The position numbers and the translations under genes were made by a program. From NCBI GenBank assembly GCA_020850945.1, contig JADZDR010000064.1, positions 1 through 64,000 of the forward strand: a stretch of DNA of 64,000 nt. Direction: 5' to 3'. The DNA comes from Acidimicrobiia bacterium (GTDB lineage: Bacteria; Actinomycetota; Acidimicrobiia; UBA2766). Below, piece by piece: positions 52,207 to 62,445 of the stretch (position 1 is the first letter of the stretch; each line of letters starts with the position of its first letter). Below the pieces are notes generated by a model. The model saw only the letters and a program-made list of their open reading frames with translations, ran no database searches and was not told where the DNA came from.

Positions 52207-52626
52207 ATGAGTGAGATGGTGTCGCTGAGGATGGCGAGCAACGTCGTAGAGGAACTCGAGACGGCTGCACGGCGCACCGGCCAGTCGCGCTCGGCGTTGA
52301 TCGCCCGCTACGTCGATGAAGGCTTGCGTCGTGACAGGCACCCGCGCATCACGTTCAAAGACGGCCCGTCCGGTCGACGTGCCGCGATCGTCGGCGGCCC
52401 CGACGTGTGGGAGCTCATGAGCTTCATCGAGGAGGTCGACGCGCGTGGCGACGAGGCGCTCGCCCAGAGCGCGCAGTCGTTCTCACTCCCCGTCGAGGAC
52501 GTGCATGCCGGTCTCGCCTACGCGGCCGAGTACACCGAGGAGATCCGCGCGCGGATCGATCTGAACCGCCAGGTTGCCGGCGAGGCGTTCGCGGCGTGGC
52601 AGGCCCAACAGGAACTGCTCGCCTGA
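52207..52626 (+). CDS. Ribbon-helix-helix antitoxin-like protein
   Basis: A 139-residue protein. Residues 1-45 form an RHH DNA-binding domain: MVSLRMASNVVEELETAARR, then TGQSRSALIARYVDEGLRRD. The remaining 95 residues hold a DUF433-like segment (RITFKDGPSGRRAAIVGGPD, VWELMSFIEEV) and a long helix (AGLAYAAEYTEEIRARIDLN). This domain order is typical of antitoxins paired with DUF5615 PIN-like toxins. The toxin gene starts 1 bp after its stop. Autorepression through the inverted repeat upstream is likely. Confidence 0.85.
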   Translation: MSEMVSLRMASNVVEELETAARRTGQSRSALIARYVDEGLRRDRHPRITFKDGPSGRRAAIVGGPDVWELMSFIEEVDARGDEALAQSAQSFSLPVEDVHAGLAYAAEYTEEIRARIDLNRQVAGEAFAAWQAQQELLA

Positions 52627-52627
52627 C

Positions 52628-53005
52628 GTGAAGGTCCTTCTCGACGAGATGTTCGAGCATGCGATCGCCGATACCCTCCGCGAGCGTGGCCATGACGTCG
52701 TCTCGATCCAACGTGACCGCCCCGGTCTGCGCCACACGACCGACCCCGCCGTGTTCGCCGCAGCCCAGGACGAGCAGCGGGCCGTCGTGACCGAGAACGC
52801 CGTCGACTTCCTCGCCGTCGTCTCCACATACGCCCGAGACGCCGTGCCGCACTGGGGGCTCGTGCTCACCACGAACAGCCGGTTCCCCCGCCACCAGCCC
52901 GACCAGGCGGTCCGTCTTCTCGTCGCAGCTCTCGACGCCTTCCTGGTTGCCCGTGCGGACAGCACCGAACCGACCAGTGAAACCCACTGGCTCCAACCGA
53001 CCTGA
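52628..53005 (+). CDS. DUF5615 PIN-like toxin
   Basis: A 125-residue protein with the PIN-like start MKVLLDEMFEHAIADTLRER, GHDVVSIQRDRPGLRHTTDP and AVVTENAVDFLAVVSTYAR. The acidic residues D6, E7 and the Asp of NAVDF fit the metal site of PIN-type ribonucleases. Known of the family: DUF5615 proteins are predicted RNases in type II toxin-antitoxin pairs. The GTG at 52628 lies 1 bp after the antitoxin stop. The C-terminal 20 residues are variable. The pair interrupts the nadC-coaX region. Confidence 0.82.
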   Translation: MKVLLDEMFEHAIADTLRERGHDVVSIQRDRPGLRHTTDPAVFAAAQDEQRAVVTENAVDFLAVVSTYARDAVPHWGLVLTTNSRFPRHQPDQAVRLLVAALDAFLVARADSTEPTSETHWLQPT

Positions 53006-53058
53006 ACGGTGTCCAACGCGGCGCACGGTGCGCATCTCCCGCGAGAGTTCGGGCTCAC

Positions 53059-53214
53059 ATGGCGACCGAGCCCGATGTCGCTCTGGCCGACGCCGCCCAC
53101 GCCCACGTGCTGCTCTCCGGGGACACCGACCGCACAGGCCTGGCAGACCCACGCCCACCCGTGCGCACTCCCCGCGTGCTCGTCGAGGTGTTGGACCGCA
53201 TCGAGAACGCCTGA
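53059..53214 (+). CDS. Small ORF of unknown function (51 aa)
   Basis: ATG 53059 to stop 53214, encoding a 51-residue polar protein with VALADAAHAHVLLSGDTDRT and RTPRVLVEVLDRIENA. No ribosome site or family is clear. It could be a real small protein, or a remnant of a longer gene lost when the toxin-antitoxin pair arrived. Confidence 0.3.
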   Translation: MATEPDVALADAAHAHVLLSGDTDRTGLADPRPPVRTPRVLVEVLDRIENA

Positions 53215-53264
53215 GGGGCCAGCGTGCCCCGATACCGATTCCCGGCCCGTGACCCCCACCCCTG

Positions 53265-53276
53265 TACTTTCGGCGC
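53265..53276 (+). promoter_or_regulatory. -10 element placed for a leaderless transcript (coaX)
   Basis: TACTTT at 53265-53270 ends 6 nt before the ATG at 53277, and no ribosome site is present. It would give coaX its own promoter after the inserted genes. Confidence 0.45.
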
Positions 53277-54047
53277 ATGCTGCTGACGATCGACGTGGGC
53301 AACACGCAGACGGTGCTCGGCATCTTTGACGGTGAGGAGCTCACCGAGCACTGGCGCATGTCGTCGGTCGAGGACAGGACGTCGGACGAATGGGCGATGC
53401 TCGTCGGCAACGTGCTCCAGATGGCCGGCCTGTCCTTCTCCAAGCAGGTCACAGGGGTCGCGATCTCGTCGGGGGTGCCGCGGGTGACGCAGGCCCTCAA
53501 GGAGATGACCGAGCGCTACTTCTACTTCAAGCCGATCGTGGTCGAACCCGGCATCCGCACGGGGATGCCGATCCTCTACGACAACCCCAAGGAGGTGGGC
53601 GCCGACCGCATCGCGGACGCCGTCGCCGCGTTCACCTTCTACGGCGGTCCTGCCATCGTCATCGACTTCGGCACGGCGACGGTCTTCGACGCGATCAGCG
53701 AGAAGGGCGAGTATCTCGGTGGCTCGATCTGCCCCGGTCTCCAGGTGTCGGCCGCGGCGCTGTTCGCGGCGGCGGCCGGCCTGCGACGTGTCGAGTACGT
53801 GGCGCCGCACAGCGTCGTGGGTCGTTCCACGACCGAGTCCCTCCAGTCCGGGATCGTCTTCGGTGCCGTCGGTCTCGTGGAGGGCATGGTCGACCGCATC
53901 CAGGACGAACTGGGCGGTGACGCCGTGACGATCGCGACGGGTGGCCTCGCCGAGATCGTCCTCGACCACACCGACGTGGTCGACCATCACGAGCCGTGGC
54001 TCACATTGCACGGCCTGCGACTCATCTACGACCGCAACACCGAATGA
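53277..54047 (+). CDS. coaX: Type III pantothenate kinase
   Basis: A 256-residue ASKHA-fold kinase. LLTIDVGNTQTVLGIFDGEE binds ATP and holds the catalytic Asp (D6). NPKEVGADRIADAVAAFTFY is the pantothenate region, and AIVIDFGTATVFDAIS and YLGGSICPGLQVSAAALF complete the site. It phosphorylates pantothenate using K+ or NH4+, is not feedback-inhibited by CoA, and completes the pantothenate cluster. In Mycobacterium tuberculosis coaX directly follows panD; here it is separated by nadB, nadC and the accessory genes. It converges with the GGDEF-EAL gene. Confidence 0.96.
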   Translation: MLLTIDVGNTQTVLGIFDGEELTEHWRMSSVEDRTSDEWAMLVGNVLQMAGLSFSKQVTGVAISSGVPRVTQALKEMTERYFYFKPIVVEPGIRTGMPILYDNPKEVGADRIADAVAAFTFYGGPAIVIDFGTATVFDAISEKGEYLGGSICPGLQVSAAALFAAAAGLRRVEYVAPHSVVGRSTTESLQSGIVFGAVGLVEGMVDRIQDELGGDAVTIATGGLAEIVLDHTDVVDHHEPWLTLHGLRLIYDRNTE

Positions 54048-54071
54048 GCCGGGCGGTGACCCCGCGACATC

Positions 54072-56048
54072 TCAGGTCTCGACCGACTCGCAGATCGCCG
54101 TGGCCTCGATCCATCCCGGATGCGTCGCCTCGGCTGCGAGGAGGCGGTCGATGTGGGAGGCCGTCTCCGCGCTCCCGAACAGCCAGCCTTGCGCGATCTC
54201 ACAGTCGAGGTCGCGCAGGACGAGGAGTTGCTCCCGCGTCTCGACACCCTCGGCGATGACCTGGATGCCGAGGTCGTGGGCGAGGCCGATGATGGCACTC
54301 ACGATCGCGGAGTCCACGTCGTTGCTGCCGAGGCCGCCGACGAACGACTCGTTGATCTTCACGGAGTCGAGCGTGAAGAGCTTGAGGTTCGTGAGGGACG
54401 AGTACCGCGTGCCGAAGTCGTCGATGCCGAGGCGGATGCCGAGGCCCATTAGGTCCCGCACCGCCACCATGACCCGGTCCGGGTCCTCGACGAGGACCCG
54501 TTCGGTGATCTCGAGCGAGAGGCTCGAGGGATCGGTGTCGGTGCGGGCGAGTGTCGATTCGATCGTGCGCACGAGATCGGGCCGCACGAGCTCGCGAGCG
54601 GACAGGTTCACCTGCAGTCTCACGTCGACCTCGGGATGCGCGCTCCGCCACGCCTCGGCGTCGAGACACGCCCTGTCGAAGGCCCAGCTCCCCACATCGG
54701 CGATGAGCCATGCCTCCTCCGCCACGTCGATGAATGCCGAGGCGGGCAGCACGGCGCCGTCCGGCCGCCGCCAGCGCAAGAGGGCCTCGACACCGTGGAG
54801 ACGGCCGTCGCGCAGGTCGATCTGTGGCTGGTAGTGCACCTCGAGCTCACCTGCCCGCACGGCGCGACGCAGGCCCCCCTCGATGTGCAGTCGATCCATC
54901 GCCCGCCGTCTGAGGCGGTCGTCGAAGACGACCCACTGCCCGCGGCCGTGCTGCTTCGCCTCGTACATCGCCATGTCCGCATCCTGGAGGATCTCCTCGG
55001 CGGCCGCGTCGGGGTCCGTGCACGAGACGACACCGATGCTGGCCGAGGCGGTCACGTCGACATCTTCGAGACGCAGGGCTGTGAGAGTCTCGAGGACCCG
55101 CTGTGCGACTTCGGTACCGGCCTCTCCGCCGTCGCCGTGCTCGACGAGCACGGCGAACTCGTCGCCACCGAGTCGCGCCACGGTGTCGCGGGGCCGCAAC
55201 GCCGCCTCGAGACGGCGGCCCACACCGACGAGGAGTCGGTCCCCGATCGCGTGGCCGAAACCGTCGTTGACGAGCTTGAAGCGGTCGAGGTCGATGTAGA
55301 GGAGGGTGACGACGCCGGGCTTGCGACGCAGGCCGCGCAGGGCCTGCGTGAGGCGGTCGAGGAAGAGCGTCCGATTCGCGAGTCCCGTCAGAGGATCGTG
55401 CAGAGCGAGATGCTCGAGCCTCTTCTCGAACGCGACGCGTTCGGATGCCTCGCGACGCAGCTTGTCGTTGGCCGAGAGGAGCGCAGCCGTTCTCTCCTTC
55501 GTCCTCCGGTCGAGCTCGGCATGCGCCTCGGCGAGCGCCGCCTCGACCTTCTTCCAGCCCGAGATGTCGTGGAGCTGCGTGAGAACACGGGGCCGGTCTC
55601 CCCGCTCCCCGAGCGGGGACCGTGAGACGCTGCACCACACGGTCGTCCCATCCCCGCGTACGTAGCGTTCCTCCCGGATGTCCTCGCGGGCAGAACCCGC
55701 GGCGACATCGGCGCGGTGTCGCGCCGCGCCGGCGAGGTCTCCCGTGTGCGTGCGGGTGTCGAGGGAGACGCCGATCGCGGACTGGGGGCGGAGCCCGAGG
55801 AGGCGGCACGCGGCCGCGTTGACGTCGAGGATCGAGCCGGCGTCGTCGGTGACGACTTGGGCGGTGCGCGACTCGAGGAAGAGCGAGCGCAGCCTGAGTG
55901 CCTGTGCGTGGGACTCGCGCCGCGCAGAGCGGCGGGATCTCTCGAGGATCGCGAGCGCGGCGGCGGCTGCGAGCAGTACGCCCACGGCGATCGCGACGCT
56001 CATCGGTCCCCAGTGCCTCTCGTGCGGGTCGGGTTCCGCCGGCTGCAT
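54072..56048 (-). CDS. Membrane-anchored PAS-GGDEF-EAL protein (c-di-GMP turnover)
   Basis: A 658-residue protein. One membrane helix (about residues 16-36), a PAS domain (about 45-170), a GGDEF domain with RLGGDEFAV (G294-F298) and the inhibitory site RxxD (285-288), and an EAL domain with GVEALLRW (E421-L423), QVNLSARELVRPDLVRTIES, DDFGTRYSSLTNL and KINESFVGG. Both motifs look intact, so it may make and degrade c-di-GMP, with the PAS domain sensing an unknown signal. It faces the coaX gene. There is no obvious partner gene. The long non-coding stretch upstream to 56195 holds no clear promoter. Confidence 0.93.
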   Translation of the reverse strand: MQPAEPDPHERHWGPMSVAIAVGVLLAAAAALAILERSRRSARRESHAQALRLRSLFLESRTAQVVTDDAGSILDVNAAACRLLGLRPQSAIGVSLDTRTHTGDLAGAARHRADVAAGSAREDIREERYVRGDGTTVWCSVSRSPLGERGDRPRVLTQLHDISGWKKVEAALAEAHAELDRRTKERTAALLSANDKLRREASERVAFEKRLEHLALHDPLTGLANRTLFLDRLTQALRGLRRKPGVVTLLYIDLDRFKLVNDGFGHAIGDRLLVGVGRRLEAALRPRDTVARLGGDEFAVLVEHGDGGEAGTEVAQRVLETLTALRLEDVDVTASASIGVVSCTDPDAAAEEILQDADMAMYEAKQHGRGQWVVFDDRLRRRAMDRLHIEGGLRRAVRAGELEVHYQPQIDLRDGRLHGVEALLRWRRPDGAVLPASAFIDVAEEAWLIADVGSWAFDRACLDAEAWRSAHPEVDVRLQVNLSARELVRPDLVRTIESTLARTDTDPSSLSLEITERVLVEDPDRVMVAVRDLMGLGIRLGIDDFGTRYSSLTNLKLFTLDSVKINESFVGGLGSNDVDSAIVSAIIGLAHDLGIQVIAEGVETREQLLVLRDLDCEIAQGWLFGSAETASHIDRLLAAEATHPGWIEATAICESVET

Positions 56049-56195
56049 GCCGCAGTTCCCGGCCTTGTCCTGGCTCCCGACCCGCCCGTCCCCGGTGAGT
56101 GACCATCCCCAGTCTAGGTACCTGATCGCGCAGATTGTGGGGAATTCACTACGGAGAGTGGCCCAATCGGGTCAGGCCCTCGTAGGTCGAACGCC

Positions 56196-57140
56196 TCAGC
56201 TCAGGGGGGCATGACGTCCCAGCGACTGGCCGAAGGAGAACTCGCACACGTTGCCGTCCGGATCGAACACCTCGCAGATGTAGCCGACGATCGGTCCCTC
56301 GAACGTCGGGGCGAGGGCGAGGATCCCGTCGCCGCGGCCGCGTGCGGCGAGGTCGTCGACCGCGTCCCGCGACGGCACGGCGAAGCCGAGATGGGCGAAG
56401 GGGCCGAGCGGCGCGTTCGGACTGAGGCCCTCGGCGAGGACGAGCACGAAGTCGCCCTCCCCACCGCACGCGGCCGCGGCCGGATCACCGAGCCAGGCGA
56501 CGCGCACGCCGCCGCTCTCCCTCTTGTGGACCAGGACCATCCCGCAGAAGTCGCTGTAGAACGCCACGGACGCGTCGAGGTCCGACACGCCGAGCGCGAG
56601 GTGGGTGAGCTGAGGGTCGGTGCGGACGTCGCCGCTGCTGCGGGGCGTGCCGTCCACCGCTCTGGCGAGAAGGGGAGCGGCTTGGCGGAGGACATCCCTG
56701 TCATGGTCGTAGGTGAGGACAGAGGGTGCGACATCCGGGTCCACCCAACGCACGGCGTCGACCTCGTCGTTGGGGCAGAAACCTTCCACGCCGTCCTCCG
56801 CCCGCATGAGCCAGTACGTCACGACCTTGCGGGCGGCGCGTCCCTTGCGCGTCACGCGGTACTCGCTGTCACCCACGAGCGGGCCGACGTCGACATCCGT
56901 CCCCGTCTCCTCGCGCACCTCGCGGACGGCACATGCCCGCAGGTCGGCGTCGCTGTCGTGGAGCTTTCCCTTGGGGAAGCTCCAGTCGTCGTAGCGGGGC
57001 CTGTGGACGAGGAGGATGAGCGGCCGTCCGCGGTCGAGGCGCCACACGACGCCTCCCCCCGCCTCGACGACGGGCAGGCCGGCCGATGCCGTGTCGGGCT
57101 CCGGCGCCTCCGGTCCAGGGCTGTTCGGGCTCGAGTTCAC
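56196..57140 (-). CDS. Nudix hydrolase fused to a VOC domain
   Basis: About 314 residues. Residues 20-150 are a Nudix domain: GGGVVWRLDRGRPLILLVHR, WSFPKGKLHDSDADLRACAV and the Nudix box ending REVREETGTD. Residues 185-310 are a VOC/glyoxalase domain: LTHLALGVSDLDASVAFYSD, GPFAHLGFAVPSRDAVDDLA and ICEVFDPDGNVCEFSF, with His and Glu metal ligands in place. The fusion is uncommon to my knowledge. The Nudix half would hydrolyse a nucleoside diphosphate derivative; the VOC half resembles resistance or lyase proteins. The GTG at 57140 is the probable start; GTG 57221 is possible. It is divergent from clpC. Confidence 0.82.
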   Translation of the reverse strand: MNSSPNSPGPEAPEPDTASAGLPVVEAGGGVVWRLDRGRPLILLVHRPRYDDWSFPKGKLHDSDADLRACAVREVREETGTDVDVGPLVGDSEYRVTRKGRAARKVVTYWLMRAEDGVEGFCPNDEVDAVRWVDPDVAPSVLTYDHDRDVLRQAAPLLARAVDGTPRSSGDVRTDPQLTHLALGVSDLDASVAFYSDFCGMVLVHKRESGGVRVAWLGDPAAAACGGEGDFVLVLAEGLSPNAPLGPFAHLGFAVPSRDAVDDLAARGRGDGILALAPTFEGPIVGYICEVFDPDGNVCEFSFGQSLGRHAPLS

Positions 57141-57364
57141 GCCCGAAGGGTAGGCAGGGGGGAATCGGCGGCGGGATCCGAGGCGTTCACATGAGGTCGG
57201 AACAGGCGATCTCAGTGACACATCCCGGTGCTAGGGTGGCCTCAGTTCCTGGTTGTCTGCAACGAACTCTCCTTCGAGCCGTTCGCGAGCCGAAGACATA
57301 GGGAGAGCGAAGTCCGCAGCGACCCGGGCACCGGCCGGGGAGTCCCGCGAGGCTGGAGGATAAG

Positions 57365-59869
<2,505 letters not shown>

Positions 59870-59940
59870 ACCTGGCGCTCCCCCCTCCCTTCTTGCTCCA
59901 CCGGGGTTCGGCCCGCTGTTTCCCGGAGCACCTCCCACTT

Positions 59941-60022
59941 CTTGCGCGCGACTCGCGATGTTGCGCGCGAGTCGCGTTCGCCGGATACCGTTTCGCGCGC
60001 AAGAAAGCGGTTCGCGCGCAAG
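59941..60022. repeat. Left 82-bp flank of the AbiEi/Vsr-like unit
   Basis: The element aligns without gaps to 61136-61217, in the same orientation, with 12 mismatches by eye. It contains two forward copies of TTGCGCGCGA (59942 and 59961) and two reverse-complement copies (59993 and 60012), so it is itself an imperfect inverted repeat around a GCCGGATACCG spacer. It ends 14 bp past the stop codon of the enclosed gene. Confidence 0.9.
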
Positions 60023-60035
60023 TTGGGGTGGGACC

Positions 60036-60965
60036 TCAGACGGATGTGCGTTGGTCGATGGTCTCGGCCAGTCCCCGGAACGTGATATGGGGGCGGTGCA
60101 GCATCTCCGCCGTCACGTGGAACGGGAGCCAGCCGGCAGCGGTGAGGTCGTTCTGGCGTCTGCGGTCGGTGACGAAGGGACGCCGCTTGGCGTGTGGGTC
60201 GAAGCCGTCGAACTCGAGATAGACGTGCACGTCTGGCCAGGCGAAGTCGAGGAAGTACGTCTGGCCGTTGACGCGCATCTCGAAATCGGGGACGGGTGCG
60301 CGGATACCGGCAGCGCCAATGGCGGCGAGGGTGCGTGCCTCGAAGATGCTCCTGGTTTCCCCGACAGCGGGATTCGTGGTGGACAGTACGTGCAGGACGG
60401 AGGGGATCCCGGGTCGCCCGCGGCGCCGCATGCGGCGGGCGCAGCGCTCCAGGTTCTCCAGCGTCGTGAGGTTGCGCTGCAGAGCGAGGTCGACAACGTC
60501 CCGGGCAAGATCCGGATGGCGTGCGGCCGTGTCGACGACTGTGCGGTCGACCGTCGTCACATCCATACGCTTCACTGTCGTCACGTCGCGCGCGTGCAGG
60601 TACGTCGATGTCGGGATGTGGATCCCGTCGATGCCATGGCCGCGCCGGCGGGGGCGGTAGACGTCGACCGTAGCGGGGAGCTCGTCGAGGATCCCATGCA
60701 GGAACGCCGCTGAACGCTGCGCGAGAACCGCGTCCGGCCCGGCGTACAGGAGAGCCGCCATCAGGACCTGATGAGGGGTCGGGGCTAGAGAGGACCCCTC
60801 CCTGAAGACGTTCGGGTGGACCTCGATCCACTCACCGGACTCGAGCCGCTCGGCGATCGCAAGCCGCGAGTAGCCCGCGGAGTGGGCCTGCTTGCGTGTG
60901 AAGAGGTCGAACTGAGAGGAGCGGATCTTGCGCAGAGCCAGCGCCTTCTGGGTCGCACGGGACAT
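60036..60965 (-). CDS. AbiEi-type N-terminal domain with Vsr/DUF559-like nuclease fold
   Basis: A 309-residue protein. The N-terminal 90 residues (QFDLFTRKQAHSAGYSRLAI, AERLESGEWIEVHPNVFREG) match the winged-helix domain of type IV AbiEi antitoxins. Middle region: AFLHGILDELPATVDVYRPR and VTTVDRTVVDTAARHPDLAR. The C-terminal part resembles the Vsr/DUF559 PD-(D/E)xK fold: YFLDFAWPDVHVYLEFDGFD, then RRQNDLTAAGWLPFHVTAEM, with candidate acidic catalytic residues in FLDFAWP and YLEFDG. The ATG at 60965 is used, since AGGAGGG abuts the ATG at 60971. No AbiEii toxin gene is adjacent. Related 82-bp repeats lie on both sides, so a mobile or selfish nuclease gene is plausible. Confidence 0.85.
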   Translation of the reverse strand: MSRATQKALALRKIRSSQFDLFTRKQAHSAGYSRLAIAERLESGEWIEVHPNVFREGSSLAPTPHQVLMAALLYAGPDAVLAQRSAAFLHGILDELPATVDVYRPRRRGHGIDGIHIPTSTYLHARDVTTVKRMDVTTVDRTVVDTAARHPDLARDVVDLALQRNLTTLENLERCARRMRRRGRPGIPSVLHVLSTTNPAVGETRSIFEARTLAAIGAAGIRAPVPDFEMRVNGQTYFLDFAWPDVHVYLEFDGFDPHAKRRPFVTDRRRQNDLTAAGWLPFHVTAEMLHRPHITFRGLAETIDQRTSV

Positions 60966-61376
60966 CGCCATCCCTCCTGAAGGGGTTCCGGTACAGAAGG
61001 GGGAAGCTGCTCCGGGGCGGAGGGGGAAGAGGCGGGAAGCTCGTTCGACACCCACGCTACACGTGGGCTGTGACTCACCGAGGTTCTCGACAGGGGCGGC
61101 AGGCCTGCCGTGAACCGCAGGAGAGTCCCCGCGACCTTGCGCGCGAAACGCGACCTTGCGCGCGACTCGCGCTCGCTGGATGCCGTTTCGCGCGCAAGAG
61201 CGCGATCCGCGCGCAAGAATGGGTGCCCGCGAATCCCCCGATCCCCCGTCGTTGCCCTACGAGCCCCTCTTCCGTGCCTCAGGGAGTCCCGGCGAAGGAC
61301 CGTGGCAGCCTCCGGTTGGGGCCCATGTCTCCGACGACGGCGGGAAGGCAGGTGGCGACGGGGTGGGCATGGCGGC
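60966..61376. other. Interval upstream of the AbiEi/Vsr gene
   Basis: About 410 bp. Apart from the right repeat (61136-61217), I see no gene. The 170 bp between the repeat and the gene start must contain the gene's promoter. The stretch after the repeat (61218-61376) has runs of C (near 61235-61250) and no start codon with a ribosome site. Confidence 0.5.
61136..61217. repeat. Right 82-bp flank of the AbiEi/Vsr-like unit
   Basis: Direct, gap-free match to 59941-60022 with 12 differences. It has the same internal plan, TTGCGCGCGA at 61137 and 61156 and the reverse form at 61188 and (one mismatch) 61207, with identical spacing to the left copy. It lies 170 bp upstream of the gene start and 159 bp from the 3' end of moaA. 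Confidence 0.9.
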
Positions 61377-62393
61377 TCAGCCGCCGATCTGGCTCATCGA
61401 CTTGCGGGGACGCTGGAAGTCGGGGCTGCCGATCTTGTGCCCGGCCCACTTGCCCGCCACCGCCTTGCGCAAGAGAGCGAGGATCTCGTCGTCGCCGGCG
61501 CCGGCGCGCAGCGGTCCCCGCACGTCGACCTCCTCGAGCGCGAACAGGCATGTGCGGAAACCGCCTTCGGCTGTGAGACGGATGCGGTTGCACCTGTCGC
61601 AGAACGGTGCCGTGACGGACGGGATCACACCGATCTCACCTGCCTGCGTGCCCTTCTCACGGCCCTCGATCGAATACCGTGTCGCCGGCTCGGGCGACTC
61701 GTCCGCGAAGCCCTCTGTCTCGACCCCTGCGGCAGCGAGCGTCTCGAGCATCTCCTCGGCCGCGACGACGTCGTCTGACGTCCAGCGGCCGTCGGCGTCG
61801 AGCGGCATGTACTCGATGAACCGGACCACGTAGCCCTCGTCGCGGGCGAAGCGGGCGAAGTCGACGAGCTCGTCGTCGTTCGTGCCCCGCATGACGACCA
61901 TGTTGACCTTCACCGGCGTGAGACCCGCGGCCGCGGCCGCCTCCATGCCGGCGAGTGTCCTGTCGAGCTCGTCGCGGCGCGTGATCTTCTCGTAACGCTC
62001 ACGCCTGAGCGAGTCGAGGCTCACGTTCACACGGTCGAGGCCGGCCGCGGCAAGGGAGGCGGCGGCTTCGGCCAGCAGGACCCCGTTCGTCGTGAGCGCG
62101 AGGTCGGGGCGAGGCGCGAGTGCGGCGAGCATCTCCACCAGATGCACCAGGTCGCGGCGCACGAGAGGCTCACCACCGGTGAGGCGAATCGTCTTCACGC
62201 CGGCCCCGACGAGGAGCCCCGCCACACGGGCGATCTCCTCGAAAGTGAGGATGTCGGTGCGGGGAAGCCACGGCAGACCCGCCGCCGGCATGCAGTACGT
62301 GCAACGCAGGTTGCAGCGATCGGTCACCGAGATGCGGAGATCGTCGGCGACGCGGCCGAAACCGTCGATGAGAGGCGGGTACGGGGAGTCCAT
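61377..62393 (-). CDS. moaA: GTP 3',8-cyclase
   Basis: A 338-residue radical SAM enzyme. The N-terminal 4Fe-4S cluster is bound by C27, C31 and C34 in DRCNLRCTYCMP; the C-terminal cluster lies in TAPFCDRCNRIRLTAEGGFR and TCLF. The last two residues are Gly-Gly, as needed for activity. Other family marks are KTIRLTGGEPLVRRDL and VNVSLDSLRRERY. It starts molybdenum cofactor synthesis from GTP. No other moa genes are nearby. The ATG at 62393 is used; an upstream ATG at 62453 would overlap the divergent UspA gene. Confidence 0.96.
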   Translation of the reverse strand: MDSPYPPLIDGFGRVADDLRISVTDRCNLRCTYCMPAAGLPWLPRTDILTFEEIARVAGLLVGAGVKTIRLTGGEPLVRRDLVHLVEMLAALAPRPDLALTTNGVLLAEAAASLAAAGLDRVNVSLDSLRRERYEKITRRDELDRTLAGMEAAAAAGLTPVKVNMVVMRGTNDDELVDFARFARDEGYVVRFIEYMPLDADGRWTSDDVVAAEEMLETLAAAGVETEGFADESPEPATRYSIEGREKGTQAGEIGVIPSVTAPFCDRCNRIRLTAEGGFRTCLFALEEVDVRGPLRAGAGDDEILALLRKAVAGKWAGHKIGSPDFQRPRKSMSQIGG

Positions 62394-62445
62394 GGCGCGT
62401 GTTCCTAGACTATGGCGCGCTCGCCGAAGGGAAGAAACGAATCGG

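Noticed and set aside
56049-56195. Possible third copy of the palindrome, from a GGTACCTGATCGCG stretch
   Set aside because: Only the first nine bases match the palindrome arm; the rest diverges and has no symmetric partner.
59941-61217. Classical insertion sequence
   Set aside because: The enclosed protein has no transposase motif, and the flanks are direct copies of an internally inverted element, not terminal inverted repeats of one element.
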